Positions 34,777 through 43,912 of a stretch of DNA of 64,000 nt are shown in pieces. Source of the stretch: Saprospiraceae bacterium (GTDB lineage Bacteria; Bacteroidota; Bacteroidia; Chitinophagales; Saprospiraceae); NCBI GenBank assembly GCA_020631235.1, contig JAHDHQ010000015.1, positions 45,463 through 109,462 on the forward strand, written 5' to 3'. A program made the translations under genes and the position numbers. Positions within the stretch are counted from its first letter, which is position 1; each line of letters begins with the position of its first letter. The notes below the pieces were generated by a model, which worked only from the letters and a program-made list of their open reading frames with translations, was not told where the DNA came from and did no database searches.

Positions 34777-36258
34777 CTAATGGCTGTGTTGGTGAGTTAA
34801 CAAATACATATAGAAATCAGGATGATCCTTGATCATTTGTATGGATTTCTGAACCATAGGATCATGTAGGAGTTCAAATTGCAAAGCTTGTTTTTTACCT
34901 TTATTTCTTTGCACTAGTAAAGTTTGAAAAAGCATGTTTCTAAATGCGTTTGCTCGCTGATCGACACCATAAAATGAGGAAGGCAAGGTATATTCTTTTT
35001 CAATTTCATCCATGGACAAATTCGGATCAATTTCTAAGTTGAAAGTATATTCAATAATATCTGGATAGTTGTCATACCAAGACTCTGGCACTTTGTTTTC
35101 AATGAGTACATCGGGTACAATACCATCTTGCGTGGCTAGTTTTCTTCCAATCCTTTTAGAGGTGGCTTCCATTGAATCTTGGGTCTCACCCGAAAATCTT
35201 TGTTGAATTTTACGACCAGATGGAAGATAATAATAGGCTGTGGTCAATCGCAATGCAGCTTCAGATTTTAAATCGTATTGCTCTTGCACCAAACCTTTCC
35301 CATAAGTTGTGTCTCCAACAACGATACCTCGATCCCAATCTTGCACCACTCCAGACAAAATTTCACTTGCACTAGCCGATCTATCATTAATGAGTATGAG
35401 TAATTGGTCTACATTGAAGAAATTGTTGCCTCGAGATTTATAGACCTTTTCATTATTGTGCTGGCCTGCTGTTTTCAATAACTCTAAGTTTTTTTCATCA
35501 AAAAGCTGCTGCAGCATTTGAATGACTTCAGTTAAATATCCTCCTAAATTATCTCTGACGTCTATAATCAAATCAATTTTCTCCTTATCACCTACCAAGT
35601 TTTCTAACTCACGCATAAAATGTTCGTAACTTTTATCATTAAACTTGTCAAGCTTAATAAAAGCTATACTATCGTTAATTGCAAAAGAAGTAGCTGCCTC
35701 ATCATTTGCGATGGGGTGTAAAATCACTTCGAACTGAGCTGTATCCTTGGTCTTTGGATGCCTTGCAAGAATGGTGGCTTTATCTCTTTCCAAAAGCTGA
35801 TCTCTGAGACTGTCAAAGGTTATACTTGGTCCAGCTAAATTTTTTCCATTGATGGCCATGATAGCAGAACCTATGCTTAAACCAGCTTTTTCTGCTCCAG
35901 CATCGGCTACTAAATGTATGATTCTAAAGGTATCCTTTATTTTATACAACTCGACTCCGATGCCTTTTATAGAATCGGTCAGAGACTCTTTAGTCAAACT
36001 AACTTTCTTTTCTGGAATATAATTAGTAAATGGGTCTAGATTATCTGTGATGGTTTGGAGAGCTTGCTGCACTAAATCGTCACGATCTACTTCTTTATAG
36101 TATTTCCTTTCGATAAGGTTTATTGCTTCCTCTACTTCGCCTAGACCTAAAGTGATTTCATCATTCTCTTCATACATCCATTGCCATTTGTCAATAGATG
36201 CAAACTGAAACCCAACAGCTAGGCCTAGAGCTAAACTTAGGCATACTACAAAAGGCAC
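34777..36258 (-). CDS. S41-family C-terminal processing peptidase (CtpA/Prc type)
   Basis: The 493-aa protease is anchored by one N-terminal helix (MPFVVCLSLALGLAVGF). It has a tail-recognition segment, a PDZ domain (about 85-175, SIKGIGVELYK and GSAIMAINGK) and a catalytic S41 domain. The nucleophile Ser sits in INDRSASASEILSG and the general-base Lys in GDTTYGKGLVQEQ. It cleaves C-terminal or misfolded tails of periplasmic proteins. The annotated start is GTG 36258. The 17 codons before it are also open and read like an N-terminus (ERNNHNSNRQISPYFW), with ACG at 36309-36307 where an ATG would be expected. It converges on dnaG and lies downstream of rpoD on the same strand. Confidence 0.9.
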   Translation of the reverse strand: MPFVVCLSLALGLAVGFQFASIDKWQWMYEENDEITLGLGEVEEAINLIERKYYKEVDRDDLVQQALQTITDNLDPFTNYIPEKKVSLTKESLTDSIKGIGVELYKIKDTFRIIHLVADAGAEKAGLSIGSAIMAINGKNLAGPSITFDSLRDQLLERDKATILARHPKTKDTAQFEVILHPIANDEAATSFAINDSIAFIKLDKFNDKSYEHFMRELENLVGDKEKIDLIIDVRDNLGGYLTEVIQMLQQLFDEKNLELLKTAGQHNNEKVYKSRGNNFFNVDQLLILINDRSASASEILSGVVQDWDRGIVVGDTTYGKGLVQEQYDLKSEAALRLTTAYYYLPSGRKIQQRFSGETQDSMEATSKRIGRKLATQDGIVPDVLIENKVPESWYDNYPDIIEYTFNLEIDPNLSMDEIEKEYTLPSSFYGVDQRANAFRNMLFQTLLVQRNKGKKQALQFELLHDPMVQKSIQMIKDHPDFYMYLLTHQHSH

Positions 36259-36323
36259 CCAAAAATAAGGTGAAATCTGTCTATTGCTATTGTGGTTATT
36301 TCGTTCCGTAGCTTGAGTGAGTT

Positions 36324-37196
36324 TTAACTCTCTCCAAGATAATGTTTCAAGAGTTTACTTCTTGAGGCTGACCTCAATTTATTAATGGCTTTATCTTTAA
36401 TTTGGCGTACTCTCTCTCTTGTTAGGCCAAACTTTTCACCTATATCTTCTAATGACATTGGGTGCTCTACACCTATCCCAAAATACAATTTAATCACATC
36501 CATTTGTCTTTCAGAAAGAGTATTTAGTGAGCGTTCGATTTCTCTGCGGAGTGACTCCATGTATTCTAAAGCCGAATCCGTTTTACGAACGTTTCCATTT
36601 TCTAAAATATCCAATAGTGAATTATCTTCACCGTCAACAAAAGGAGCATCCATAGAAACATGTCTAGAAGCCACGCCTAATGTAGTTTCCACTTCTTCCG
36701 TTGTAATCTCTAATAATTCTGCTAATTCTTCGGGTGAAGGCTCTCGCTCAAATTCTTGCTCAAGTTCAGAAAAAGCACGGTTAATCTTGTTTAAAGATCC
36801 AACCTTATTTAGAGGTAACCTTACTATTCTTGATTGTTCTGCCAAAGCTTGAAGAATAGATTGTCTAATCCACCATACTGCATATGAAATGAATTTGAAT
36901 CCTCTAGTTTCATCAAAACGCTGAGCGGCTTTGATGAGTCCTAAATTACCTTCATTTATTAGATCAGATAAGGAAAGACCTTGATTTTGATATTGTTTAG
37001 CTACAGATACAACAAACCTTAAATTGGCTTTAGTTAATCTTTCTAAACTTTCTTGATCTCCTTGTTTTATTTTTTGTGCGAGTGTTACTTCTTCATCAGG
37101 CGTCAATAAATCTACTTTACCAATTTCTTGCAAGTACTTTTCTAGAGACTGACTTTCTCTATTTGTAATTGACTTGGTAATTTTCAATTGTCTCAT
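36324..37196 (-). CDS. rpoD: primary sigma-70 factor RpoD/SigA
   Basis: The 290-aa sigma factor has region 1.2 ([20 protein letters not shown]), region 2 ([40 protein letters not shown]), region 3 and region 4 ([38 protein letters not shown]). Region 1.1 is missing, which is normal in Bacteroidota and fits the divergent TAnnTTTG promoters found in this window. The start is placed at 37196, two codons after an in-frame ATG, because [15 protein letters not shown] is the strongly conserved N-terminus. It is divergent from the START-like gene, with a -7 element about 95 nt upstream. Confidence 0.96.
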   Translation of the reverse strand: MRQLKITKSITNRESQSLEKYLQEIGKVDLLTPDEEVTLAQKIKQGDQESLERLTKANLRFVVSVAKQYQNQGLSLSDLINEGNLGLIKAAQRFDETRGFKFISYAVWWIRQSILQALAEQSRIVRLPLNKVGSLNKINRAFSELEQEFEREPSPEELAELLEITTEEVETTLGVASRHVSMDAPFVDGEDNSLLDILENGNVRKTDSALEYMESLRREIERSLNTLSERQMDVIKLYFGIGVEHPMSLEDIGEKFGLTRERVRQIKDKAINKLRSASRSKLLKHYLGES

Positions 37197-37290
37197 TCCC
37201 ATAGCGACAAAATATTAGGTGGTGTTTTAGTTATAGTATGTAAACTTGCTATAATACAAATCTCGTTCCTCTTTTGTTCAAGCAAGTCTG

Positions 37291-37298
37291 CAAAATTA
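37291..37298 (-). promoter_or_regulatory. candidate -7 promoter element of rpoD
   Basis: On the minus strand, TAATTTTG followed by CAGAC is an exact TAnnTTTG match, about 95 nt upstream of the rpoD start. No confident -33 element is seen. Confidence 0.35.
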
Positions 37299-37439
37299 GC
37301 ATAAACATTAGAATAGTTCTAAAAAAAATAAAGTTCATTTATTTAAATATTCAAAAAAAATGTTTTATTTGCGACTTTGAGTGATATAACGCTGTTCAGA
37401 TATCTATATATCAGAATTTTACATAAAGGAAAAATTTTA

Positions 37440-37817
37440 ATGCGAAGAGTAAAAGTAGACATGGAGTTAATTGTAAAGGCCTCTCCAGCCATTGTATACA
37501 AATTCTTAACTAATACTGAGTGTATTGTTAGGTGGTTCTGTGATGATGTTGATATAACTGGCGATTCTTTTGTGTACTCCTGGGATGGAGAAGAAGAAGA
37601 AGCCATATTAATTGATGACATCGAAGAAGAAAGACTCCGATTCCAATGGGTGGATGAAGATGATGAAGAATACCTAGAGTTTAGAATGTACAAAAATGAT
37701 GTAACCCACGAAACCATCATAGAAATTACTGACTTCTGCGACGAAGGCGATGAGAAAACAACAGCTGACCTTTGGGAGAGTCAAATTGATCAAATGAGAA
37801 AATCTATGGGCGGATAG
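37440..37817 (+). CDS. START-like domain protein
   Basis: The 125-aa acidic protein belongs to a small START-like/SRPBCC family typical of Bacteroidota, often found near glmM or mutL. It starts VKVDMELIVKASPAIVYKFL, has the motif RWFCDDVDITGDSFVYSWDG, and ends WESQIDQMRKSMGG. The ATG at 37440 matches the family start; an upstream in-frame TTG would add residues that overlap the likely promoter. A one-mismatch -7 element (TTTATTTG then CGAC) lies at 37364-37371. The ligand is unknown. glmM follows after 30 bp, so the two are likely an operon. Confidence 0.88.
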   Translation: MRRVKVDMELIVKASPAIVYKFLTNTECIVRWFCDDVDITGDSFVYSWDGEEEEAILIDDIEEERLRFQWVDEDDEEYLEFRMYKNDVTHETIIEITDFCDEGDEKTTADLWESQIDQMRKSMGG

Positions 37818-37847
37818 CCTCATCGTATATCTTAAAATACACACAAC

Positions 37848-39224
37848 TTGAGTTTAATTAAATCCATCTCCGGTATACGAGGTACTATCGGAGGTTCCCC
37901 AGGTGATAACCTAACACCTATTGATATAGTAGAATGTGTTTCAGCATTTGGTACGTGGGTAAAATCCAGTTTTGAAAAACCCAGCATCGTTGTCGGCAGA
38001 GATGGACGGATTTCTGGAGAGATGCTGAGTCAATTGTCTATCCAAACCTTAGTTTCACTAGGTATTAATGTAATTAACCTTGATTACACAACCACCCCGA
38101 CATTGGAAATGATGGTGACAGAATACAATGCCCAAGCGGGTATTATATTTACGGCTTCACACAATCCGATGGAATGGAATGCTTTAAAGTTTATTAATCA
38201 CAAAGGTGAATTTATCTCAAAGGAGGATGGTCAAAACATTTTGTCACTCATAGGTTCTGATGATATTCAATTTTCCTCTGTTCAAAATCTTGGAAAGGTC
38301 ACAACAAAGGCAGACAGCATAGACGTACACATTCAGCATATTCTAGATCTACCCTATGTCAATCAGGCAAAAATAAGCGCTGAAAATTTTCATGTCGCCG
38401 TTGATTGCATAAATAGTACAGGATCATTAGCCATTCCCAAACTATTAGATGCTTTAGGATGTACTTATGAGTTGATCAATGCCGAGATGAAGGGTAAATT
38501 TGCGCACAATCCAGAACCTCTACCCCAACACATTACTCAAATATTGAATGTAGTAAAGGCTTCAAATGCGATGATGGGAATTATCGTGGACCCTGATGTA
38601 GATCGTTTAGCCTTGGTAGATGAAGAAGGGACATTTTTTGGCGAAGAATATACCTTAGTTGCTGTAGCCGATCACGTATTAACCAAAAAACCTGGCAACA
38701 CGGTATCCAACTTATCTTCTACAAGGGCTTTAGCAGATGTCACCCATGGTTTAGGAGGCAAATATACCCCTTCAGCAGTAGGTGAAGTAAATGTTGTTAA
38801 TGCTATGAAAGCATCCAATGCCGTTATTGGTGGAGAAGGAAATGGAGGTGTAATATTACCTGATTTGCATTATGGTAGAGATGCATTAGTGGGTATTGCT
38901 ATGGTTTTAAGCATGCTTGCTGAAAGAAAAACGACATTGAGTCAACTGAAAAAAAGCTATCCAGTTTACCATATTTCAAAAAACAAAATTCAACTGACTC
39001 CAAATGTTGAACTTCCTAAAATAATCGCCTATCTTCAAGAAAAATATTCAAACGAAAAGCTGAACACAGTAGATGGTTTGAAAATTGATTTTGAGGATGG
39101 TTGGGTGCACCTTAGAGCTTCTAATACAGAACCTATATTAAGAGTTTACTCTGAAGCAAAATCAGAATCGTTGTCAATAAAACTTGCGCAAAAAATAATG
39201 GACGATGTTAAATCTATTTGCTAA
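37848..39224 (+). CDS. glmM: phosphoglucosamine mutase
   Basis: The 458-aa alpha-D-phosphohexomutase has the active-site phosphoserine S104 in FTASHNPMEWNALKF. The metal-binding loop is DPDVDRLALVDEEG, the sugar-binding segment GGEGNGGVILPDLHYGRDAL, and the C-terminal phosphate-binding loop RASNTEPILRVYSEA. The Bacteroidota enzymes with N-terminus SLIKSISGIRGTIGG are annotated GlmM (glucosamine-6-P to glucosamine-1-P, for UDP-GlcNAc and peptidoglycan), though phosphomannomutase activity cannot be excluded. The start is TTG. Its last 20 bp overlap the start of the next gene, a translationally coupled arrangement. Confidence 0.93.
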   Translation: MSLIKSISGIRGTIGGSPGDNLTPIDIVECVSAFGTWVKSSFEKPSIVVGRDGRISGEMLSQLSIQTLVSLGINVINLDYTTTPTLEMMVTEYNAQAGIIFTASHNPMEWNALKFINHKGEFISKEDGQNILSLIGSDDIQFSSVQNLGKVTTKADSIDVHIQHILDLPYVNQAKISAENFHVAVDCINSTGSLAIPKLLDALGCTYELINAEMKGKFAHNPEPLPQHITQILNVVKASNAMMGIIVDPDVDRLALVDEEGTFFGEEYTLVAVADHVLTKKPGNTVSNLSSTRALADVTHGLGGKYTPSAVGEVNVVNAMKASNAVIGGEGNGGVILPDLHYGRDALVGIAMVLSMLAERKTTLSQLKKSYPVYHISKNKIQLTPNVELPKIIAYLQEKYSNEKLNTVDGLKIDFEDGWVHLRASNTEPILRVYSEAKSESLSIKLAQKIMDDVKSIC

Positions 39225-40713
39225 GAAAAATAAAAAAAATGCTTCAGATCTTGAAGTGTATTTCGAATCATTTAGAAAGCATATTGTAGGGATAAATCAA
39301 GAGTTTATCACTCCATATGGCCCCAAACAAATAGTATATGCTGACTGGACTGCTAGCGGCCGGATGTATCAACCGATTGAGGACCTATTACTCAATGAAA
39401 TTTACCCATTTGTAGGAAATACCCACACAGAAACAACGGTAACTGGCTGTAGCATGACTTTAGCTTATCACAAAGCCAAACAGATCATTAAAAACCATGT
39501 TAATGCTTCTGAAGAAGACATCCTGATATCTTCAAACTCAGGTATGACGGGCGTGATCAATAAGTTTCAGCGTATTTTAGGCATGCGTGTGCATGAAAAA
39601 TATAAAGAGCAAATCATGCCAAAAGGCAATGACAAGCCCATCATTTTTGTAACACATATGGAGCATCACTCCAATCAAACTTCTTGGTTAGAGACTATCG
39701 GAGATGTGCGTATTATTAATGCATGTAATCAGGGAAAAGTAGATCTTGAACATTTTGAACAGTTATTAGAAGAGTATAAAGACCGCAAGCTTAAAATAGC
39801 TGCAGTAACTTCTTGTTCCAATGTGACTGGCTTACAAACAGCGTATCATGACATTGCCAAGAAAGTACATCAAGCTGGTGGCTATTGTTTTGTGGATTTT
39901 GCATGTTCAGCGCCCTATATCGACATTGACATGCATCCAAATGATAAAGACGCCTATCTAGATGCTATTTATTTTTCTCCGCACAAGTTTTTAGGTGGGC
40001 CTTCAGGAACGGGTATATTAATTTTTAATCAAAAATTATATAACAATAAAGTGCCTGATAATCCTGGAGGCGGAACCGTAGACTGGACTAACCCGTGGGG
40101 TGAACATAAGTATTACGAAGCAATAGAAGCTCGAGAAGATGGAGGTACTCCTGCCTTTTTACAGACTATCCGGGTGGGTTTATCGGTACAACTCAAAGAG
40201 AAAATGGGAACCGATAAAATACATGCAAGAGAAAAAGAGATGTGCGAACAAGTGATGACAAGTCTAGAACAAATAGACAATTTGCACATCTTGGCTGGCA
40301 AGCACAAAGAACGTCTTTGTGTTTTTAGTTTTTACATCGATAAGCTACATTATAATCTAGGTGTTAAGATTTTGAATGACCGTTTTGGTATTCAAGTACG
40401 AGGAGGTTGTTCTTGTGCTGGGACATACGGCCACTATTTGTTATCAGTATCCAAAGAATACTCTAAAAATATTACCGAAGAAATCAATTGTGGCATTTTA
40501 AGTTCTAAACCAGGTTGGATAAGAATGTCTTTACATCCCACTTCACCGAACAGTGAAGTAGATTACATTCTTGAAAGCATCAAACAACTGGCAGAACATC
40601 ATGAAGAATGGAGCCAAGACTACATTTATGATCCAAGTATTAATGAGTTTACATTTAAAAACAAATACAAAGACGAATCATATATGGTAGCTGAATGGTT
40701 TAATTCGATTTAG
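39205..40713 (+). CDS. class V aminotransferase-fold PLP enzyme (desulfurase-like)
   Basis: This 502-aa fold-type-I PLP enzyme is of the cysteine desulfurase/selenocysteine lyase superfamily. The PLP lysine lies in YFSPHKFLGGPSG, and a histidine before the fold hinge is in MEHHSNQTSW. A potential catalytic Cys is in RGGCSCAGTYGHYLL. It is about 80-100 residues longer than typical SufS. The N-terminal VYADWTASGRMYQPIE motif marks a subgroup seen in Bacteroidota and plants that is annotated only as aminotransferase class V. It overlaps glmM by 20 bp and is followed by a second, shorter NifS-like gene after 12 bp. The substrate is unknown; a role in sulfur transfer is inferred from fold and neighbour. 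Confidence 0.88.
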   Translation: MLNLFAKKNKKNASDLEVYFESFRKHIVGINQEFITPYGPKQIVYADWTASGRMYQPIEDLLLNEIYPFVGNTHTETTVTGCSMTLAYHKAKQIIKNHVNASEEDILISSNSGMTGVINKFQRILGMRVHEKYKEQIMPKGNDKPIIFVTHMEHHSNQTSWLETIGDVRIINACNQGKVDLEHFEQLLEEYKDRKLKIAAVTSCSNVTGLQTAYHDIAKKVHQAGGYCFVDFACSAPYIDIDMHPNDKDAYLDAIYFSPHKFLGGPSGTGILIFNQKLYNNKVPDNPGGGTVDWTNPWGEHKYYEAIEAREDGGTPAFLQTIRVGLSVQLKEKMGTDKIHAREKEMCEQVMTSLEQIDNLHILAGKHKERLCVFSFYIDKLHYNLGVKILNDRFGIQVRGGCSCAGTYGHYLLSVSKEYSKNITEEINCGILSSKPGWIRMSLHPTSPNSEVDYILESIKQLAEHHEEWSQDYIYDPSINEFTFKNKYKDESYMVAEWFNSI

Positions 40714-40725
40714 AATAATTAATTT

Positions 40726-41856
40726 ATGGAAGTGTACCTTGATCATGCGGCAACTACCCCCTTGTTGCCAGAAGTTGTTGAGACCATATATGATGCCATG
40801 AGAAACATCAATGGCAATCCATCTTCTACTCATAAATTAGGTAGAATAGCAAAAACTAAAATTGAACAAGCTAGAAAATCGGTAGCCTCTCAACTTGTAG
40901 CCTCTGCGGGTGAAATCTTTTTTACATCCTGTGCTACTGAAGCTAATAATATGGTACTTACTCGATGTATAAAGGATCTAGGAGTGCAAAGAATTATCTC
41001 TAGCCCCATAGAACACCATTGCATCTTGCATACCTTGGAGAGAGTAGAAACTGAGCATAATACTAAGGTCGATTTACTTGATGTCAATCCTAAGGGAGCC
41101 ATTAATCTAGAGCAATTGGAAGAATTATTAGCTGCTTCAGAGGAAAAAACTTTGGTGTGTTTAATGCATGTAAATAACGAATTAGGTAATGTGTTAGACT
41201 TGGAGAAAGTGGGCAATATTTGCCAATCCCACAATGCTTTGTTTCATACTGATGCAGCACAAAGCATGGGAAAGTATGCTTTCGATTTATCCCAGAATTT
41301 AATACATTTCCTTACTGCATCAGGACACAAATTTCATGCTCCCAAAGGAATTGGTTTTTTATATATGAATGCTAACACCATACTAAAACCAATGCTAACA
41401 GGAGGAGCTCAGGAACGTAATGTTCGTTCAGGCACTGAAAATTTACATGGTATAATAGGCTTACATAAGGCATTTGACTTAGCTTACGCCGAAGTTGAAG
41501 AAAGAAATAGAAAACTGGCTGAATTAAAATCAAACATGAAAAATCAATTGCAAACATTGATTCCAGGTGTGTTGTTTAATGGCACAATAGAACAGCAATC
41601 TTCACATATATTGAGTGTTTCTTTTCCTCCATCACCTAAAAATGAAATGCTTGATTTTCTATTAGATATGGAAAACATTATGGTTTCTGGAGGGAGTGCT
41701 TGCAGCAGTGGCTCAGTCAAAGCATCTCACGTGTTAGAAGCTATTGGGTGTGATGCAGATTATAAAACCATCCGTTTTTCATTTTCGCACATCAATACAC
41801 CGGAAGAAATTGATTTTACTTGTAATAGCCTAGCTAAGATATTTGCTAAAGCTTAA
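40726..41856 (+). CDS. cysteine desulfurase (NifS/IscS family)
   Basis: The 376-aa PLP enzyme moves sulfur from cysteine to acceptor proteins. It has YLDHAATTPLLPEV, the external-aldimine His in PIEHHCILHTLE, the PLP Lys in TASGHKFHAPKGIGFLY, the sugar-like loop GGAQERNVRSGTEN and the mobile catalytic Cys in SGGSACSSGSV. All catalytic residues are present and the length is normal for a group I desulfurase. It follows the other PLP gene by 12 bp, and its stop overlaps the ribD start by 1 bp (TAATG), so the set is one operon. No iscU or suf scaffold genes are adjacent. Confidence 0.93.
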   Translation: MEVYLDHAATTPLLPEVVETIYDAMRNINGNPSSTHKLGRIAKTKIEQARKSVASQLVASAGEIFFTSCATEANNMVLTRCIKDLGVQRIISSPIEHHCILHTLERVETEHNTKVDLLDVNPKGAINLEQLEELLAASEEKTLVCLMHVNNELGNVLDLEKVGNICQSHNALFHTDAAQSMGKYAFDLSQNLIHFLTASGHKFHAPKGIGFLYMNANTILKPMLTGGAQERNVRSGTENLHGIIGLHKAFDLAYAEVEERNRKLAELKSNMKNQLQTLIPGVLFNGTIEQQSSHILSVSFPPSPKNEMLDFLLDMENIMVSGGSACSSGSVKASHVLEAIGCDADYKTIRFSFSHINTPEEIDFTCNSLAKIFAKA

Positions 41857-42893
41857 TGAATCACGAATTATATATCCGGCGGTGTTTAGAACTTGCTAAA
41901 AAAGGAGGAAAATTTGTACAAACGAATCCAATGGTGGGTGCTATTCTAGTTTATAATGATCGCATCATTGGAGAAGGTTATCACCAAAAGTACGGCACTC
42001 ATCATGCAGAAGTTAATGCTATTAATAGTGTCAAACCCTCTGATTTGCATCTCATCCCATCCTCTACCCTATATGTATCTTTAGAGCCTTGTAATCACAC
42101 AGGAAAAACACCTGCTTGTACAGAGCGTATCATAAAAGAAAACATTCCTAAAGTAGTTATAGCTTGTAAGGATCCAAACCCAAATGTTGCAGGACAAGGA
42201 GTAGATGCCTTGAAAGAAGCAGGAATAAAAGTCAAACTAGGATTTTGCGTAGATGAAGCGCAATATTTACTCAAACCATTTTTGGTGCATCAATTGGAAA
42301 AACGACCATACATTATTTTAAAATTTGCCCAATCCAGAGACTACTATTTAGGGCAAAAGAATAAGCAAGTCTGGTTGAGCAACAAGCATGTCAAAAATGT
42401 AAGTCATGAGTGGCGAGCCAAGATCGATGGCATATTAATAGGTAAGCAAACCGCCATAATCGATCAACCTTCTTTAACTACTCGACATTTCCCAGGTGAT
42501 CACCCTACAAAAATTCTAATCGATAAAGAACTGGAAGTCAACAACATAAACCCTGTTTATGATTCCACATCTCCTATTATAGTTGTTAATCAGATTAAAG
42601 AAACAAAAGAAGGTCATGTACATTATCTTAAGATCGATTTTAACTACCCAATCTTACCGGAATTGATGAAACGGCTATATGACAAAAGTATATTTATACT
42701 GATGGTCGAAGGTGGAGCTTATACCTTAAATCAATTTTTAAAACTTGGGCTATGGGATGAATGTAGAGTCATTCAGACCGATAAAATTTTAGGTGCTGGA
42801 ATAAAAGCACCAACTGTGGTAGGCAATTTGTCAAAGAAAGATGTGATTTTAAATAATGAAATTCTTTACATTGAGCGGAATACTGTTAAATAG
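41856..42893 (+). CDS. ribD: bifunctional riboflavin biosynthesis deaminase/reductase RibD
   Basis: The 345-aa enzyme carries out steps two and three of riboflavin synthesis in the cytosol. The N-terminal deaminase domain (about 1-145) has zinc ligands H50, C79 and C88 and catalytic E52 (HAEVNAI, LEPCNHTGKTPACTE). The C-terminal NADPH-dependent reductase domain (about 146-345) has the start RPYIILKFAQSRD and the GGAYTLNQFL motif. Both domains appear complete. It overlaps the desulfurase stop by 1 bp. No FMN riboswitch precedes it, as expected for an internal operon gene. Confidence 0.95.
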   Translation: MNHELYIRRCLELAKKGGKFVQTNPMVGAILVYNDRIIGEGYHQKYGTHHAEVNAINSVKPSDLHLIPSSTLYVSLEPCNHTGKTPACTERIIKENIPKVVIACKDPNPNVAGQGVDALKEAGIKVKLGFCVDEAQYLLKPFLVHQLEKRPYIILKFAQSRDYYLGQKNKQVWLSNKHVKNVSHEWRAKIDGILIGKQTAIIDQPSLTTRHFPGDHPTKILIDKELEVNNINPVYDSTSPIIVVNQIKETKEGHVHYLKIDFNYPILPELMKRLYDKSIFILMVEGGAYTLNQFLKLGLWDECRVIQTDKILGAGIKAPTVVGNLSKKDVILNNEILYIERNTVK

Positions 42894-42996
42894 CGTTAAA
42901 TTTTTTTTAAACAAGACGATAGGTCAATTTATCCTTTGCATTTGTAGTTCTAATACTGTTATTTTGCTTGTCTTAACACCCAATATAAAATAGACT

Positions 42997-43554
42997 TTGA
43001 ACAGATTCAATCTCATATATATTTTTATAATGCTTTTCAGCGGGTTTCAAACTCAGGCACAATCCATTAATTGGTTGACTTGGGAAGAAGCCATGAAGTT
43101 AAATGATGAAGAGCCTCGCAAGATTCTTGTAGAAGTGTACATCGAAAAATGTGGCTGGTGTAAGAAAATGGATCGCACTACATTTGTCGATAGCGCGGTC
43201 ATTGCCTATGTAAACGCAAATTTTTACCCAGTTATGCTTGATGCACAAATGACGGAAGTGGTGCACTCTGGTGGTGAGGTATTCAAATTTAAGAAAAGTA
43301 GTAAAGGTGGATACCACGAATTAGCTATCGAGCTACTCAACGGGAGATTGAGCTTTCCAACAACCGTATTCTTGGATGAAAAAACAAAAGTAATACAACC
43401 TATTAGGGGTTATCAAAACCCGAATACCTTCAATCAAATTGTTCATTATTTCAATGAAGATCACTATAAGCGTACCCCATGGAAACGTTATACCCAGTTC
43501 TTTAATACGAATAATGCTAATAGCAATTTGATCCATGTAGGAGGAGGCCAATAA
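42997..43554 (+). CDS. secreted thioredoxin-fold protein
   Basis: The 185-aa protein has a signal peptide (about 1-22, ending TQAQS) and a thioredoxin-like domain with active site C52-G-W-C55 in VYIEKCGWCKKMD. The cis-Pro is in LSFPTTVFLDE, typical of DUF255/thioredoxin_7 proteins. It should work as a periplasmic disulfide reductase or isomerase. TTG is the start. The C-terminal 30 residues (YKRTPWKRYTQFF) are basic and unlike the core. It follows the ribD operon after 103 bp that include an AT-rich run of eight T. No other redox partner gene is adjacent. Confidence 0.88.
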   Translation: MNRFNLIYIFIMLFSGFQTQAQSINWLTWEEAMKLNDEEPRKILVEVYIEKCGWCKKMDRTTFVDSAVIAYVNANFYPVMLDAQMTEVVHSGGEVFKFKKSSKGGYHELAIELLNGRLSFPTTVFLDEKTKVIQPIRGYQNPNTFNQIVHYFNEDHYKRTPWKRYTQFFNTNNANSNLIHVGGGQ

Positions 43555-43912
43555 TATCACGAATATACCTGCACGTGATGCTTACCAGGCTTTAAGCAAT
43601 ATCTAATTAAAATCATAATTTTATTGAAAGGATGTCCGCATGGGCAAAGAGCAACAAGGAATAATGACTTTTTGCTTTGAATATTAGTATTGAAAAATAA
43701 AGAAATAGCTCCTTCATACCATTACTTTACTGTGCTTCCCGTTTGCAAGAATTATAACCTATGAAGCTCACTTAGGGCAATATAATGCTAATCGAATTAA
43801 TTTGAAGGTCCGCAAACAATAACAAGAGTTTATCATAAAATATTGGTTTGTAGGTGCTTCAAATTAAAATTGATTAATTACTTTTAGTTACTATAAATCA
43901 AAAAAATCAATC
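43555..43912. other. intergenic region, 358 bp
   Basis: No reading frame above about 20 codons, no strong hairpin and no exact TAnnTTTG element near the following start were found. It separates the thioredoxin gene from the ELWxxDGT gene. Confidence 0.6.

Noticed and set aside
41000..41860. FMN riboswitch before ribD
   Set aside because: The gene is translationally coupled to the preceding desulfurase and no leader region exists.
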